A stretch of 64,000 nucleotides of DNA from positions 994,001 through 1,058,000 of the forward strand of contig NZ_CP082944.1 in assembly GCF_019933155.2 (NCBI RefSeq), in the 5' to 3' direction. The DNA is from Metabacillus dongyingensis. GTDB lineage: Bacteria > Bacillota > Bacilli > Bacillales > Bacillaceae. The position numbers and the translations under genes were made by a program. Below, piece by piece: positions 27,623 through 35,843 of this stretch; position 1 is the first letter of the stretch; the number at the start of each line of letters is the position of its first letter. Under the pieces are notes generated by a model, which worked only from the letters and a program-made list of their open reading frames with translations, searched no databases and had not been told where the DNA came from.

Positions 27623-27757
27623 TTAAATGTGGTTGATTTTCATGCATTTATCGCATGTATTGCCATAACACTCATGCTGTTCTTCAATTTTATCCCCGCA
27701 CTCCAAACACTTCTTTGCAGGCAGGTTTTTGAAAAATTCAGTCATTTTAACTAACAT
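27623..27757 (-). CDS. yhfH: YhfH family small zinc-ribbon-like protein
   Basis: 44 aa: it starts MLVKMTEFFKNLPAKKC and contains two Cys pairs, CLEC at residues 17-20 and CDKC at 35-38, plus a lone Cys at 30 (EQHECYG). This is the pattern of the small YhfH protein of B. subtilis, which lies next to yhfI there as here. The cysteine spacing suggests a bound zinc; the function is unknown. GGAGGGG lies 7-8 bases before the ATG, good support for such a short gene. It is divergent from yhfI, and the shared upstream region has a long dyad. Confidence 0.85.
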   Translation of the reverse strand: MLVKMTEFFKNLPAKKCLECGDKIEEQHECYGNTCDKCMKINHI

Positions 27758-27797
27758 TGGTATCCCCTCCAAGTTGTTGTTACTGTTATTGTATTAT

Positions 27798-27825
27798 AAC
27801 AGATGGTAACATGTCAACATCTGTT
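27798..27825. promoter_or_regulatory. 28-bp dyad in the yhfH-yhfI divergent promoter region
   Basis: AACAGATG-N12-CATCTGTT is perfectly symmetric and the 12-base core is itself nearly symmetric around ACATGT. It overlaps the -35 box (TTGACA) of a minus-strand promoter with TACAAT 18 bases away, suited to yhfH. The binding protein is unknown. Confidence 0.55.
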
Positions 27826-27907
27826 TTGTAACAATGTCATAAAACATGCAATTTTTTATAAAAATGGGTATATTGAGAGGTAGGAATAAAAATAAAGGAG
27901 GATTGTA

Positions 27908-28648
27908 ATGAAGGTAACAGTTGTTGGTTTTTGGGGCGGGTATCCTGCTGTTAATGAGGCGACATCAGGATATCTTTTTGAATCGGACGGGTTTAGGCTG
28001 CTTGTAGACTGCGGAAGTGCTGTTTTATCACAGCTGCAGAATTATGTGAAGCCTGAAGAACTTGATGCTGTCATTCTTTCCCACTATCACCATGACCATA
28101 TTTCAGATGTGGGACCTCTGCAATTTGCAAGGCTGATTGCAGCGTATTTAAAAAAGAGCAATAAAGCACTGCCGATCTATGGACATGCTGCCAATCAGAA
28201 GGAATTTGCAGGACTTACATATAAAGATGCAACAATAGGGAAGGCTTATAATCCAAATGAACAGATTCAAATCGGTCCTTTCACCATTTGTTTTTTAAGA
28301 ACAAAGCATCCGGTTGACTGCTTTGCAATGAGGATTTCTGATGGTGCTGCAGAAGTCGTTTATACAGCTGACTCAAGTTTCATTGATGAGTTTATTCCCT
28401 TTTCGGAAAATGCAGACCTGCTTCTTTGTGAGTGCAATTTTTACGGAGAGATGGATGGGTCAGGTGCAGGCCATATGAATAGCTACGATGCAGCTAACCT
28501 GGCGAGCCGTGCTTCCGTAAAGGAATTAATGCTTACTCATTTGCCGCATTTCGGTAATCATTTGGACTTAGTGGGAGAAGCCAAGACCATATATAAAGGC
28601 CCTGTCCGCCTTGCTGCTTCCGGCTTACAGTGGACACAGGAAAATTAG
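27908..28648 (+). CDS. yhfI: MBL-fold metallohydrolase YhfI
   Basis: 246 aa. The metallo-beta-lactamase fold signature is SHYHHDHISDVG (metal-binding H-x-H-x-DH) near residue 58, with YTADSSF (Asp ligand) and a late LTHLPHFG histidine. It resembles the RNase Z-like/ElaC-type group in length and topology. A role in RNA or nucleotide phosphodiester hydrolysis is possible, but the substrate is unknown. AAGGAGG precedes the ATG. lplJ follows 12 bases later, so the two are co-transcribed, as in B. subtilis. Confidence 0.87.
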   Translation: MKVTVVGFWGGYPAVNEATSGYLFESDGFRLLVDCGSAVLSQLQNYVKPEELDAVILSHYHHDHISDVGPLQFARLIAAYLKKSNKALPIYGHAANQKEFAGLTYKDATIGKAYNPNEQIQIGPFTICFLRTKHPVDCFAMRISDGAAEVVYTADSSFIDEFIPFSENADLLLCECNFYGEMDGSGAGHMNSYDAANLASRASVKELMLTHLPHFGNHLDLVGEAKTIYKGPVRLAASGLQWTQEN

Positions 28649-28660
28649 GAGGAACAAAAA

Positions 28661-29650
28661 ATGCTATTTATCGATAATCAAGGGATTACGGATCCAAGAA
28701 TAAACCTGGCGATCGAGGAGTATTGCCTGAAAAATTTAGATCCTGAACAAACTTACCTTCTTTTCTATATTAATGAACCTTCCATCATCATTGGGAAGAA
28801 TCAAAATACAATAGAAGAAATTAATACGAAATATGTAGAAGATCAAGGGCTGCATGTTGTCCGCAGATTATCAGGGGGCGGAGCGGTTTACCATGATCTT
28901 GGAAACTTGAATTTCAGCTTTATTACGAAAGACGATGGAGACAGCTTTCACAATTTCAAAAAATTCACTGAACCTGTGACCCGTGCATTAAAACGTCTTG
29001 GAGTTGATGCAGAGCTTAGCGGAAGAAATGATATTTTAGCTGAAGGCAGAAAAATATCAGGCAACGCTCAATTCTCTACGAGAGGCAGAATGTTCAGCCA
29101 TGGTACACTTCTGTTTGATTCTGAGATGGAGAATGTTGTTTCCGCTTTAAATGTGAAAAAGGACAAGATTGAATCCAAGGGCATAAAATCGATTCGCAGC
29201 AGGGTAGCAAACATCAGCGAATTTCTTGAAGAAAAAATCACGATTGAACAATTCAGAGAGATCATTCTCCGTTATATCTTTGATACAGATGGCGAAATTC
29301 CCCAGTATAAACTGACAGAATCAGATTGGGAAAAGATCACTGAACTCTCAAAAGAACGCTATCAAAACTGGAACTGGAATTACGGCAAATCTCCAGCCTT
29401 TAATCTTCAGCACTCAAACCGTTTTCCTATCGGCCAAATTGATGTTCGCCTGGAAGTTCATAAAGGCAGGATTGAAAACTGCAAAATCTTCGGGGATTTC
29501 TTTGGAGTCGGAAATGTTGAAGATATTGAAAATCGCTTAAAAGGCCAGCAATATGATCGTTCATCGATTGAAATGGCTTTCAGGGATGTTGATATCAAAC
29601 ACTATTTTGGAAATGTGGAAAAAGATCAATTTATCGAGCTGCTGTATTAA
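28661..29650 (+). CDS. lplJ: Lipoate-protein ligase LplJ
   Basis: 329 aa. The N-terminal catalytic domain has RRLSGGGAVYHDLGNLNFSF and EGRKISGNAQFSTRGRMFSHGTLLFD (catalytic Lys in RKISGNAQ); the C-terminal accessory domain follows from about residue 250. It activates free lipoate with ATP and attaches it to lipoyl domains of 2-oxoacid dehydrogenases and GcvH in the cytoplasm. The gene has AGGAGGAAC before the ATG, follows yhfI closely, and ends at a terminator. Confidence 0.94.
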   Translation: MLFIDNQGITDPRINLAIEEYCLKNLDPEQTYLLFYINEPSIIIGKNQNTIEEINTKYVEDQGLHVVRRLSGGGAVYHDLGNLNFSFITKDDGDSFHNFKKFTEPVTRALKRLGVDAELSGRNDILAEGRKISGNAQFSTRGRMFSHGTLLFDSEMENVVSALNVKKDKIESKGIKSIRSRVANISEFLEEKITIEQFREIILRYIFDTDGEIPQYKLTESDWEKITELSKERYQNWNWNYGKSPAFNLQHSNRFPIGQIDVRLEVHKGRIENCKIFGDFFGVGNVEDIENRLKGQQYDRSSIEMAFRDVDIKHYFGNVEKDQFIELLY

Positions 29651-29662
29651 CATAAGTAAGGG

Positions 29663-29692
29663 GATGTCCGAAAAATCGGGCATCTTTTTTTT
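29663..29692 (+). terminator. Terminator after lplJ
   Basis: GATGTCCGA pairs with TCGGGCATC (one wobble) across AAAA, then eight Ts. Confidence 0.88.
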
Positions 29693-29716
29693 GAAATAAT
29701 TTAGGTGAGCCGTTTC

Positions 29717-29745
29717 TTGAGAATTTCTGTACCATAAAATATAAT
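29717..29745 (+). promoter_or_regulatory. SigA promoter of the lcfB operon
   Basis: TTGAGA at 29717-29722, 17 bases, then TATAAT at 29740-29745. Confidence 0.75.
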
Positions 29746-29773
29746 AGACTTATAGTTTTAAATTTTTAGAAAA

Positions 29774-29791
29774 TGAATGGTTGTTCATTCA
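29774..29791. promoter_or_regulatory. FadR box upstream of lcfB
   Basis: TGAATGGTTGTTCATTCA agrees with the Bacillus FadR consensus (TGAATGAnTAnTCATTCA) in both arms and lies about 22 bases past the predicted transcription start. In B. subtilis lcfB belongs to the FadR regulon; long-chain acyl-CoA releases the repressor. Confidence 0.85.
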
Positions 29792-29811
29792 TTTTTAAAA
29801 GGGGTGGGAGA

Positions 29812-31368
29812 ATGAATTTATTATCACAGTTGTCTTTATCCGCAAAAACGCATAAAGACAAGCCGGCGTTTATCTTTGAGGGGAAGGAAACATCCTATGG
29901 GGAACTGGATGTATTAATCAGTAAATTTGCGGCCGGTCTGCAGAAGCTCGGGGTGAAAAAAGGGGATCACCTTGCTCTTGTGCTTGGAAATTCACCATAT
30001 TTTGTTATATCACTATATGGAGCAATGAGGGCTGGTGCTACAGTCATTCCAATCAATCCAATCTACACACCGGATGAAATCGGGTATATTTTAAACAATG
30101 GTGATGTAAAAACAATTGTAACCCTTGATGTGCTGCTGCCTTTATTTGAAAAAATGAATGATGTTTTGCCATTGGCGGAGCATATCATATCATGCGAAAC
30201 TCCTCCATCTGATGCTGGATCAGGATTGGATGTTTCGGCTCTCTCAATCAGCACAAAATTGAAATCGTTTACAAGTTTACTTGCTACATCTGTGTCTGAG
30301 CCGGAAGAAGTCATCCAGTCAGAAGAAGATGTTGCCGTCATCTTATATACATCAGGCACCACAGGTAAGCCTAAGGGAGCAATGCTCACTCACAAGAATC
30401 TATACAGCAATGCGAAGGATGTAGGATCTTATTTGAAAATGAATGATGCGGATAAGGTGGTAGCGACACTGCCAATGTTCCATGTTTTTTGTTTGACGGT
30501 TTCACTGAATGCGCCGCTGATCAGCGGAGCAACACTGTTAATCGTGCCGCGCTTCAGTTCTGCTGAAGTTTTTAAGCTGATTAAAACCTATGAAGCTACT
30601 GTATTTGCGGGTGTGCCGACGATGTATAATTTCCTATTGCAGCATGAGGCGGGAGATGCAAACGATTTACAGTCTCTCAGACTCTGCATTTCAGGGGGAG
30701 CATCCATGCCGGTTGCTCTATTAAAAGGATTTGAGCAGAAGTTTAAGGTCGTGATTTCTGAAGGCTACGGTTTATCTGAGGCTTCTCCTGTTACGTGCTT
30801 TAATCCGCTTGATCGTCCGCGCAAGGCAGGCTCAATCGGCACGAACATTCTAAATGTCGAAAATAAAGTAGTAAATGAATTAGGCGAAGAAGTCCCTCCT
30901 GGACAAGTCGGCGAACTGATTGTAAAAGGGCCGAATGTCATGAAAGGGTATTATAAAATGCCTGAGGAAACAACCCATACAATTAGGGACGGCTGGCTTT
31001 ATACAGGGGATCTGGCCACGATGGATGAGGAAGGCTACTTTACCATTGTTGACCGCAAAAAAGATATGGTGCTAGTCGGCGGATACAATGTTTATCCGCG
31101 CGAAGTCGAGGAAGTTCTATACAATCATCCTGGTGTAGTTGAGGTTGCTGTTGTCGGCGTTCCCGATCCAAATCAGGGAGAAGCAGTGAAATGCTTTGTT
31201 GTATTAAAAGATCAATCACTGACAGAAGAAGGATTAAAAGCATACTGCCGCGAACATTTAGCTAAGTATAAAGTTCCAAGTTCCATTGAATTTTTAGAAG
31301 AACTTCCTAAAAATACTACGGGGAAAATTTTGCGCAGGGCGCTTAAAGATCAAGTTCTTCAAAAATAG
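29812..31368 (+). CDS. lcfB: Long-chain fatty-acid-CoA ligase LcfB
   Basis: 518 aa, acyl-adenylate-forming enzyme. The AMP-binding motif [46 protein letters not shown] and the C-terminal [10 protein letters not shown] lysine motif are complete. It activates fatty acids to acyl-CoA for beta-oxidation at the inner face of the membrane. The ATG at 29812 has GGGGTGGGAG directly upstream. A longer frame beginning at 29773 would start inside the FadR box and is rejected. It is the first gene of a two-gene operon with an enoyl-CoA hydratase. Confidence 0.93.
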   Translation: MNLLSQLSLSAKTHKDKPAFIFEGKETSYGELDVLISKFAAGLQKLGVKKGDHLALVLGNSPYFVISLYGAMRAGATVIPINPIYTPDEIGYILNNGDVKTIVTLDVLLPLFEKMNDVLPLAEHIISCETPPSDAGSGLDVSALSISTKLKSFTSLLATSVSEPEEVIQSEEDVAVILYTSGTTGKPKGAMLTHKNLYSNAKDVGSYLKMNDADKVVATLPMFHVFCLTVSLNAPLISGATLLIVPRFSSAEVFKLIKTYEATVFAGVPTMYNFLLQHEAGDANDLQSLRLCISGGASMPVALLKGFEQKFKVVISEGYGLSEASPVTCFNPLDRPRKAGSIGTNILNVENKVVNELGEEVPPGQVGELIVKGPNVMKGYYKMPEETTHTIRDGWLYTGDLATMDEEGYFTIVDRKKDMVLVGGYNVYPREVEEVLYNHPGVVEVAVVGVPDPNQGEAVKCFVVLKDQSLTEEGLKAYCREHLAKYKVPSSIEFLEELPKNTTGKILRRALKDQVLQK

Positions 31369-31385
31369 TCAGGAGGAAGTCTGTT

Positions 31386-32156
31386 TTGAGCAATATTTTA
31401 TACACATTAGAAAAGCACCTGGCCGTTGTCACGATAAACCGTCCAGAGGTATTCAACTGCTTCAACTATGAAACACTGCTTGAGCTTGAGGCAGCAGTTG
31501 AAGATATCCGCACGAACCCTGAAGTGAGAGCTGTGATTTTTACAGGTGCAGGGGAAAAAGCATTTTGTGCAGGCGCCGATCTGAAAGAGAGAAAGACTCT
31601 GACAGATCAGCAGGTAAAACGGAATCTATTTAAAATTGGCGAGGTATTCACAAAGATTGATGCCCTTCCTCAGCCCACCATTGCAGCCATCAACGGGTAT
31701 GCATTCGGCGGTGGCATGGAGCTTGCTTTGTCATGTGATTTCAGGCTGATAGCAGAAGGCACGTCTGTCGGGCTGACCGAAACGGGCCTTGGCATCATTC
31801 CTGGTGCAGGGGGAACGCAGCGTCTTCCGCGCATTATCGGCGAGGCTAAAGCGCTTGAGCTTATTTTAACTGCCCGCAAAATTACTTCCGAGCAAGCACT
31901 GGAGTATGGTCTGGTTTCAAAGACAGCTCCTGATGTCATGGCAGCTTCAGCAGAGCTTGCAGAAGAGATTCTCAGAAATGGGCCAATTGCTCTCCAGCAG
32001 GCTAAATTTGCAATCAAACAGGGAATGAATGCAGACCTTCAGACAGGCTTGCATATTGAGCGCAAGGCTTATGAAGTAACAATCCCAACCGAAGACCGTG
32101 TTGAAGCTTTAGCGGCTTTCAGCGAAAAACGAAAGCCTGTTTTTAAAGGGAAATAA
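31386..32156 (+). CDS. Enoyl-CoA hydratase/isomerase family protein
   Basis: 256 aa crotonase-fold protein. FCAGADLKER and INGYAFGGGMELALSCDFRLIAE form the oxyanion hole and CoA site; LTETGLGIIPGAGGTQRLPR contains the expected catalytic glutamates. It probably hydrates trans-2-enoyl-CoA in fatty acid breakdown; related crotonase enzymes (methylglutaconyl-CoA hydratase) cannot be excluded. It begins with TTG preceded by AGGAGG at 7 bases, 17 bases after lcfB, so both should respond to FadR. A terminator follows. Confidence 0.87.
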   Translation: MSNILYTLEKHLAVVTINRPEVFNCFNYETLLELEAAVEDIRTNPEVRAVIFTGAGEKAFCAGADLKERKTLTDQQVKRNLFKIGEVFTKIDALPQPTIAAINGYAFGGGMELALSCDFRLIAEGTSVGLTETGLGIIPGAGGTQRLPRIIGEAKALELILTARKITSEQALEYGLVSKTAPDVMAASAELAEEILRNGPIALQQAKFAIKQGMNADLQTGLHIERKAYEVTIPTEDRVEALAAFSEKRKPVFKGK

Positions 32157-32161
32157 GATGG

Positions 32162-32187
32162 AGCGGCCAAATACCCGGCCGCTTTTT
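32162..32187 (+). terminator. Terminator of the lcfB operon
   Basis: AGCGGCC pairs with GGCCGCT across an 8-base loop, followed by five Ts. Confidence 0.88.
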
Positions 32188-32404
32188 CTATGGTCTTTTT
32201 CCCTTGGCTCCAAGTGCCGATTACCATATCTTTACTATCCTCTTCTATCCTTTTTATGACTCCTTCGTCAATTTCCTTATTTGTCAGCCATCTCGAACCA
32301 TCTGCTTCTAAAACATATCCAAGAAGGATCACAGGATATAAACAGTTTGGCCATACATCAACTTGCTGCTTCCTTGAATATGAAACAGCCGCCATCTAAC
32401 TGTC
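32188..32404 (-). pseudogene. Possible minus-strand gene remnant
   Basis: Between the lcfB-operon terminator and the next promoter, the minus strand holds an open stretch translating as VDVWPNCLYPVILLGYV...RWLTNKEIDEGVIKRIEED...VIGTW. It looks protein-like in composition and in third-codon-position bias. Its frame runs on through the terminator into the 3' end of the enoyl-CoA hydratase gene, it has no ribosome site before the first ATG (32395), and stops lie upstream in the same frame. It may be the end of a decayed gene. I do not recognise the family. The rest of 32405-32597 shows nothing. Confidence 0.25.
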
Positions 32405-32597
32405 GATTTTGAGACTTCCCCGGAAATGATGTCTCATGCTTCAAAAGCGTAAGAATGAATCCAGCTGACAACAAGTGTGATTGGGCTATATCTTTCAATC
32501 GCTATTTTTATGTGCGTATTCAGCATTAAAGATCGAGAGATAGGTGGAGATTTCCTTGGACTTTAGTCTTAAAAATCAGAATATTGCTATTTCTATA

Positions 32598-32626
32598 TTG
32601 TTCAAAATATAATACGAATGTATAAT
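32598..32626 (+). promoter_or_regulatory. Predicted promoter of the regulator-azlCD operon
   Basis: TTGTTC (32598-32603), 17 bases, TATAAT (32621-32626), in a very AT-rich stretch 28 bases before the start codon. Confidence 0.6.
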
Positions 32627-32654
32627 ATATAAAACAAATGAAAAGGGAGAACTT

Positions 32655-33206
32655 ATGAAATCACTGCAGGAACAAATCGGCATCAATTTAAAAAATGTCC
32701 GTAAAATGCGGCAGTACAGTCTTGATCAGCTTTCAGCCGTTACGGGAGTGAGCAAAGGCATGCTTGCGCAAATTGAAAAGGGCCAATCAAGTCCAACCGT
32801 TAATACGCTCTGGAAAATTGCGAACGGACTTGGCGTTTCTTTTTCGTCTCTGGTAGAAGAAGAACAGACTAGTGTTGCAGTTGTACGCAGGACAGATAAA
32901 ACAGCAGTTCAGGATTTGAATGAATTATATAATGTCTTTTCCTATTTTCCATATGATCAGCAGAAGAAATTTGAAATTTTTCTGCTTGAGCTGCTTCCGG
33001 GATGCAAGCATGTATCAGAGCAGCATCTAAGCGGAGTCGAAGAGTATCTATTTGTAAGTGAAGGTGAAATGGCCGTTTCCATTGGTGAAGAGCATTATGA
33101 GCTGAAAAAAGGAGACTCCATCAAATTCACCGCTAATCGTGAGCATGTGTATGAAAACAAAGCGGATGGGTCCGCAACCTGTTTTCTGCTGATTTATTAT
33201 CCGTAA
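32655..33206 (+). CDS. XRE-family regulator with C-terminal cupin domain
   Basis: 183 aa. The Cro/CI-type helix-turn-helix at residues 8-62 (LKNVRKMRQYSLDQLSAVTG...GMLAQIEKGQSSPTV) is joined to a cupin sensor domain at 110-180 (HLSGVEEYLFVSEGEMAVSIGEEHYELKKGD). Such proteins sense small metabolites, often amino acids or polyamines, in the cytoplasm. Position 17 bases ahead of azlC makes it the likely regulator of that transporter. AAAGGGAGA precedes the ATG. Confidence 0.87.
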   Translation: MKSLQEQIGINLKNVRKMRQYSLDQLSAVTGVSKGMLAQIEKGQSSPTVNTLWKIANGLGVSFSSLVEEEQTSVAVVRRTDKTAVQDLNELYNVFSYFPYDQQKKFEIFLLELLPGCKHVSEQHLSGVEEYLFVSEGEMAVSIGEEHYELKKGDSIKFTANREHVYENKADGSATCFLLIYYP

Positions 33207-33223
33207 AGAAGAGAGGGAGAAGG

Positions 33224-33943
33224 ATGGCAACAACAGCATTTTTGAGAAAACAGTCACATTTTTCAGAAGGAATAACAGCAGGTCTCAGCATTGCAATAGG
33301 CTACATGCCTGTGGCTATAACATTCGGGCTTCTTGCAAGTGATACCGGCCTCACTCTTTCAGAAACCGTCTTAATGAGTATTTTCGTTTTCGCAGGTGCT
33401 GCACAATACATATCGCTAAGTCTGATAGCAGCAGGAACCGGGGTCTTTGAAATTATTTTTACTACTTTTATAGTGAATATCCGGCATTTTTTGATGTCGG
33501 CCTCATTAAATGAAAAGGTCGAGGAAGACAGTTTATGGAAAAAAGCGCTGTATTCATTTGGGATGACAGATGAAACATTTTCGGTTGCTTCTATGAAAGA
33601 GGGAAATGTATCAGCGGGTTATATGTTTGGGCTCATTTTCATTTCCTACTCGAGCTGGGTAGTGTTTTCAGGCGTTGGACATCTGATCGGCGCCAATTTG
33701 CCGGAAACACTGCAGGAAAGCATGTCTGTAGCGTTATATGCGATGTTTATCGGGCTTTTAGTTCCTTCTATGAAAAAACAGCGGAAAGTTGTATTTTTAG
33801 CATCAGCTGCTGGGGTCATTCATTCGTTTATTTACCTGACTGGCCTGCTTTCAACTGGATGGGCAATTGTTTGTTCTACGCTGTTTTCAGCTATTCTGAT
33901 CGAAATGATCTATCCGAAGGAGGAGAAGCGCAATGATCAGTAA
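33224..33943 (+). CDS. azlC: AzlC family branched-chain amino acid exporter subunit
   Basis: 239 aa with about seven hydrophobic segments. GITAGLSIAIGYMPVAITFGLLA, FAGAAQYISLSLIAAG, VNIRHFLMSASL and FGMTDETFSVAS are AzlC signatures. With AzlD it forms a branched-chain amino acid permease (azaleucine resistance in B. subtilis; related BrnFE exports). It lies after the regulator and overlaps azlD by 11 bases. Confidence 0.9.
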   Translation: MATTAFLRKQSHFSEGITAGLSIAIGYMPVAITFGLLASDTGLTLSETVLMSIFVFAGAAQYISLSLIAAGTGVFEIIFTTFIVNIRHFLMSASLNEKVEEDSLWKKALYSFGMTDETFSVASMKEGNVSAGYMFGLIFISYSSWVVFSGVGHLIGANLPETLQESMSVALYAMFIGLLVPSMKKQRKVVFLASAAGVIHSFIYLTGLLSTGWAIVCSTLFSAILIEMIYPKEEKRNDQ

Positions 33944-34238
33944 TGTTCTGATGATGATCATCGGCATGGCAGTCGTCACTTATTTGCCAAGAATGATCCC
34001 TCTGGTAGCTTTAAGCGGAATTGAATTGCCTCCTTTTGTTCAAAATGTATTAAGAAATGTTCCGTATGCGACACTTGGCGCATTGATTGTACCTGGTGTT
34101 TTTCTTATTCAGGAAGATATCTGGTTTGGAATCATTGGGGCGATTTCGGCTTTTGCCGTTGCTTATCTGGGTGTCAATGTCATTGTCGTAGTGATGAGCT
34201 CAATCCTGACGCTGATTGTATACGGACTCTTGTTTTAA
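33933..34238 (+). CDS. azlD: AzlD family transporter small subunit
   Basis: 101 aa with three to four membrane segments. The N-terminus MAVVTYLPRMIPL and FVQNVLRNVPYATLGALIVPG are family signatures. It is the small partner of AzlC. GGAGG lies inside the end of azlC, and the two genes overlap by 11 bases, indicating coupled translation. Confidence 0.9.
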   Translation: MISNVLMMIIGMAVVTYLPRMIPLVALSGIELPPFVQNVLRNVPYATLGALIVPGVFLIQEDIWFGIIGAISAFAVAYLGVNVIVVVMSSILTLIVYGLLF

Positions 34239-34311
34239 CCTGAATTTTAGTTCTAACTCTCTTTGTCTTGAACTACACTTATACAAAGAGCTTGTTCGAG
34301 GGGGCATCATC

Positions 34312-35580
34312 ATGCGCAAATGGCTGACTGTATCAGTCCTTATTTACTTCTTATATGGCCTGTTTGTTTATTGGTATATCTATATGGGGGCAGACTCCGC
34401 CCTTCCAACTCAATTTCAGGGGAGCTCTGCGGACCCAAATACGTTTATGAACAGTCGTGAGCTGGAGCTGTCAGGCGAATATTCCAGTTTGAGGGATTTT
34501 CTCTATTTTGTCACTGCGCCATTTGAATGGTTTATCTTCTTCGTCATTCTTGTAATAGGATTTTCTAAAAAAATACAGCAATGGTCTGAAGGCATTTCAC
34601 GCTTCTTTGTGATTCAGACAGCGGTATATGTGTTTTGGCTTTCTTTTATCGTGGCACTTTGTGCATTTCCAATTGAATGGCTGCGCTACAAGATCTCGCT
34701 TTCTTATCACATTACAACGCAAACCTTTACTGGGTGGATGAAAGATCAAATCATTGATTTCTGGGTCAATTATGCATTTATGATTTTAATTGTTGCTGTG
34801 CTGTATGGTCTTATCCGCAAGTTTTCCGGGAAGTGGTGGCTTTTTGCCTGGATTCTGTCGATACCATTCAGTCTGTTCTTAATGTTTATACAGCCTGTTT
34901 TAATTGATCCGCTTTACAATGATTTTACCCCGTTAAAAAATAAAGAACTTGAGACCAAAATCCTTGCTATAGCAGAAAAAGCGGATATTCCCGCAGAGCA
35001 TGTGTTTGAAGTGAACATGTCGGAAAAAACAAATGCGCTAAACGCCTATGTGACCGGAATTGGAGACAATTCCCGAATTGTCCTCTGGGATACAACGTTA
35101 AATAAGCTGAGTGAAGACGAAATCCTGTTTATTATGGCACACGAAATGGGACATTACGTTATGAAGCATATTTACATCGGAATTGCCGGCTACCTTGTTC
35201 TAACTCTGATTGGGTTATATCTGATCAACAGGTTAATGAATTTTACGATCAGGCGGTTCGGGCATATTCTCAATATCACCGAAAAACAGCAGCTTGCTTC
35301 ACTGCCGTTATTTCTGATGCTCCTTGGGATGCTCACCTTTGCCTCAGATCCATTTTCCAACATCATTTCGCGCCATCAGGAAAAGGACGCAGATCTATAC
35401 GCTATTGAAATGACTGAAAATCCCGAAGCAGCCGTCAATACGTTCCAGGAATTGACGAAAGCAGGCTTAAGCCAGGTGAACCCGCCTGGACTGGTGAAAA
35501 TTTTCAGATACAGCCATCCAACGATTCTTGAGCGGATTACCTATCTTGAAGAGTGGGGAAGCAAAAATCCTGATAAGTAA
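34312..35580 (+). CDS. yhfN: M48 family zinc metalloprotease YhfN
   Basis: 422 aa. The catalytic motif MAHEMGHYVMKH (HExxH) lies in the C-terminal half, with a third metal ligand in RHQEKDADLYAIEMT. Six to seven membrane segments surround it, matching the Ste24/CAAX-type M48 group; N-terminal segments start at residues 5 and 60. It probably cleaves membrane or abnormal proteins; prenyl processing is not expected in bacteria. The ATG at 34312 has GAGGGGG 7 bases upstream; a frame starting at 34216 overlaps azlD and lacks a ribosome site. B. subtilis yhfN also follows the lcfB region. A terminator follows. Confidence 0.88.
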   Translation: MRKWLTVSVLIYFLYGLFVYWYIYMGADSALPTQFQGSSADPNTFMNSRELELSGEYSSLRDFLYFVTAPFEWFIFFVILVIGFSKKIQQWSEGISRFFVIQTAVYVFWLSFIVALCAFPIEWLRYKISLSYHITTQTFTGWMKDQIIDFWVNYAFMILIVAVLYGLIRKFSGKWWLFAWILSIPFSLFLMFIQPVLIDPLYNDFTPLKNKELETKILAIAEKADIPAEHVFEVNMSEKTNALNAYVTGIGDNSRIVLWDTTLNKLSEDEILFIMAHEMGHYVMKHIYIGIAGYLVLTLIGLYLINRLMNFTIRRFGHILNITEKQQLASLPLFLMLLGMLTFASDPFSNIISRHQEKDADLYAIEMTENPEAAVNTFQELTKAGLSQVNPPGLVKIFRYSHPTILERITYLEEWGSKNPDK

Positions 35581-35587
35581 AAATAGT

Positions 35588-35624
35588 AACAGCGCTGCCT
35601 CCAGTGGAGAAGCGCTGTTTTTAT
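35588..35624 (+). terminator. Terminator after yhfN
   Basis: AACAGCGCT pairs with AGCGCTGTT across a 14-base loop, followed by Ts. Confidence 0.8.
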
Positions 35625-35843
35625 TTTCCGTAAAATGGGCTCTATTTTCATCTGCAGAACCAATCAACTCCAAAACAGCAACCGCGGAAATCTCATTCTA
35701 TCAATCATTCAAACACCAAAAATAAAAAATTCAAAAAATTTAAAAGAAAATGATTCCATTTTCAATTAATCTGTTATATATTAATACTATAAAATCTTAA
35801 CTGTATTATAACAAACTAAACAAACTATTGGAGGGATCAGGAA

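Noticed and set aside
27417..27647. 76-aa minus-strand frame after katE
   Set aside because: It overlaps the katE end, its terminator and yhfH; the yhfH frame with its GGAGGGG site explains this strand better.
29773..29811. Earlier start for lcfB
   Set aside because: The ATG lies in the FadR box and has no ribosome site; ATG 29812 has GGGGTGGGAG directly upstream.
34258..34290. Hairpin CTCTTTGT/ACAAAGAG between azlD and yhfN as a terminator
   Set aside because: The loop is long and no T-run follows, so it is left unassigned.
34216..34311. Earlier start for yhfN
   Set aside because: It would overlap azlD, adds residues without family likeness and has no ribosome site; ATG 34312 follows GAGGGGG.
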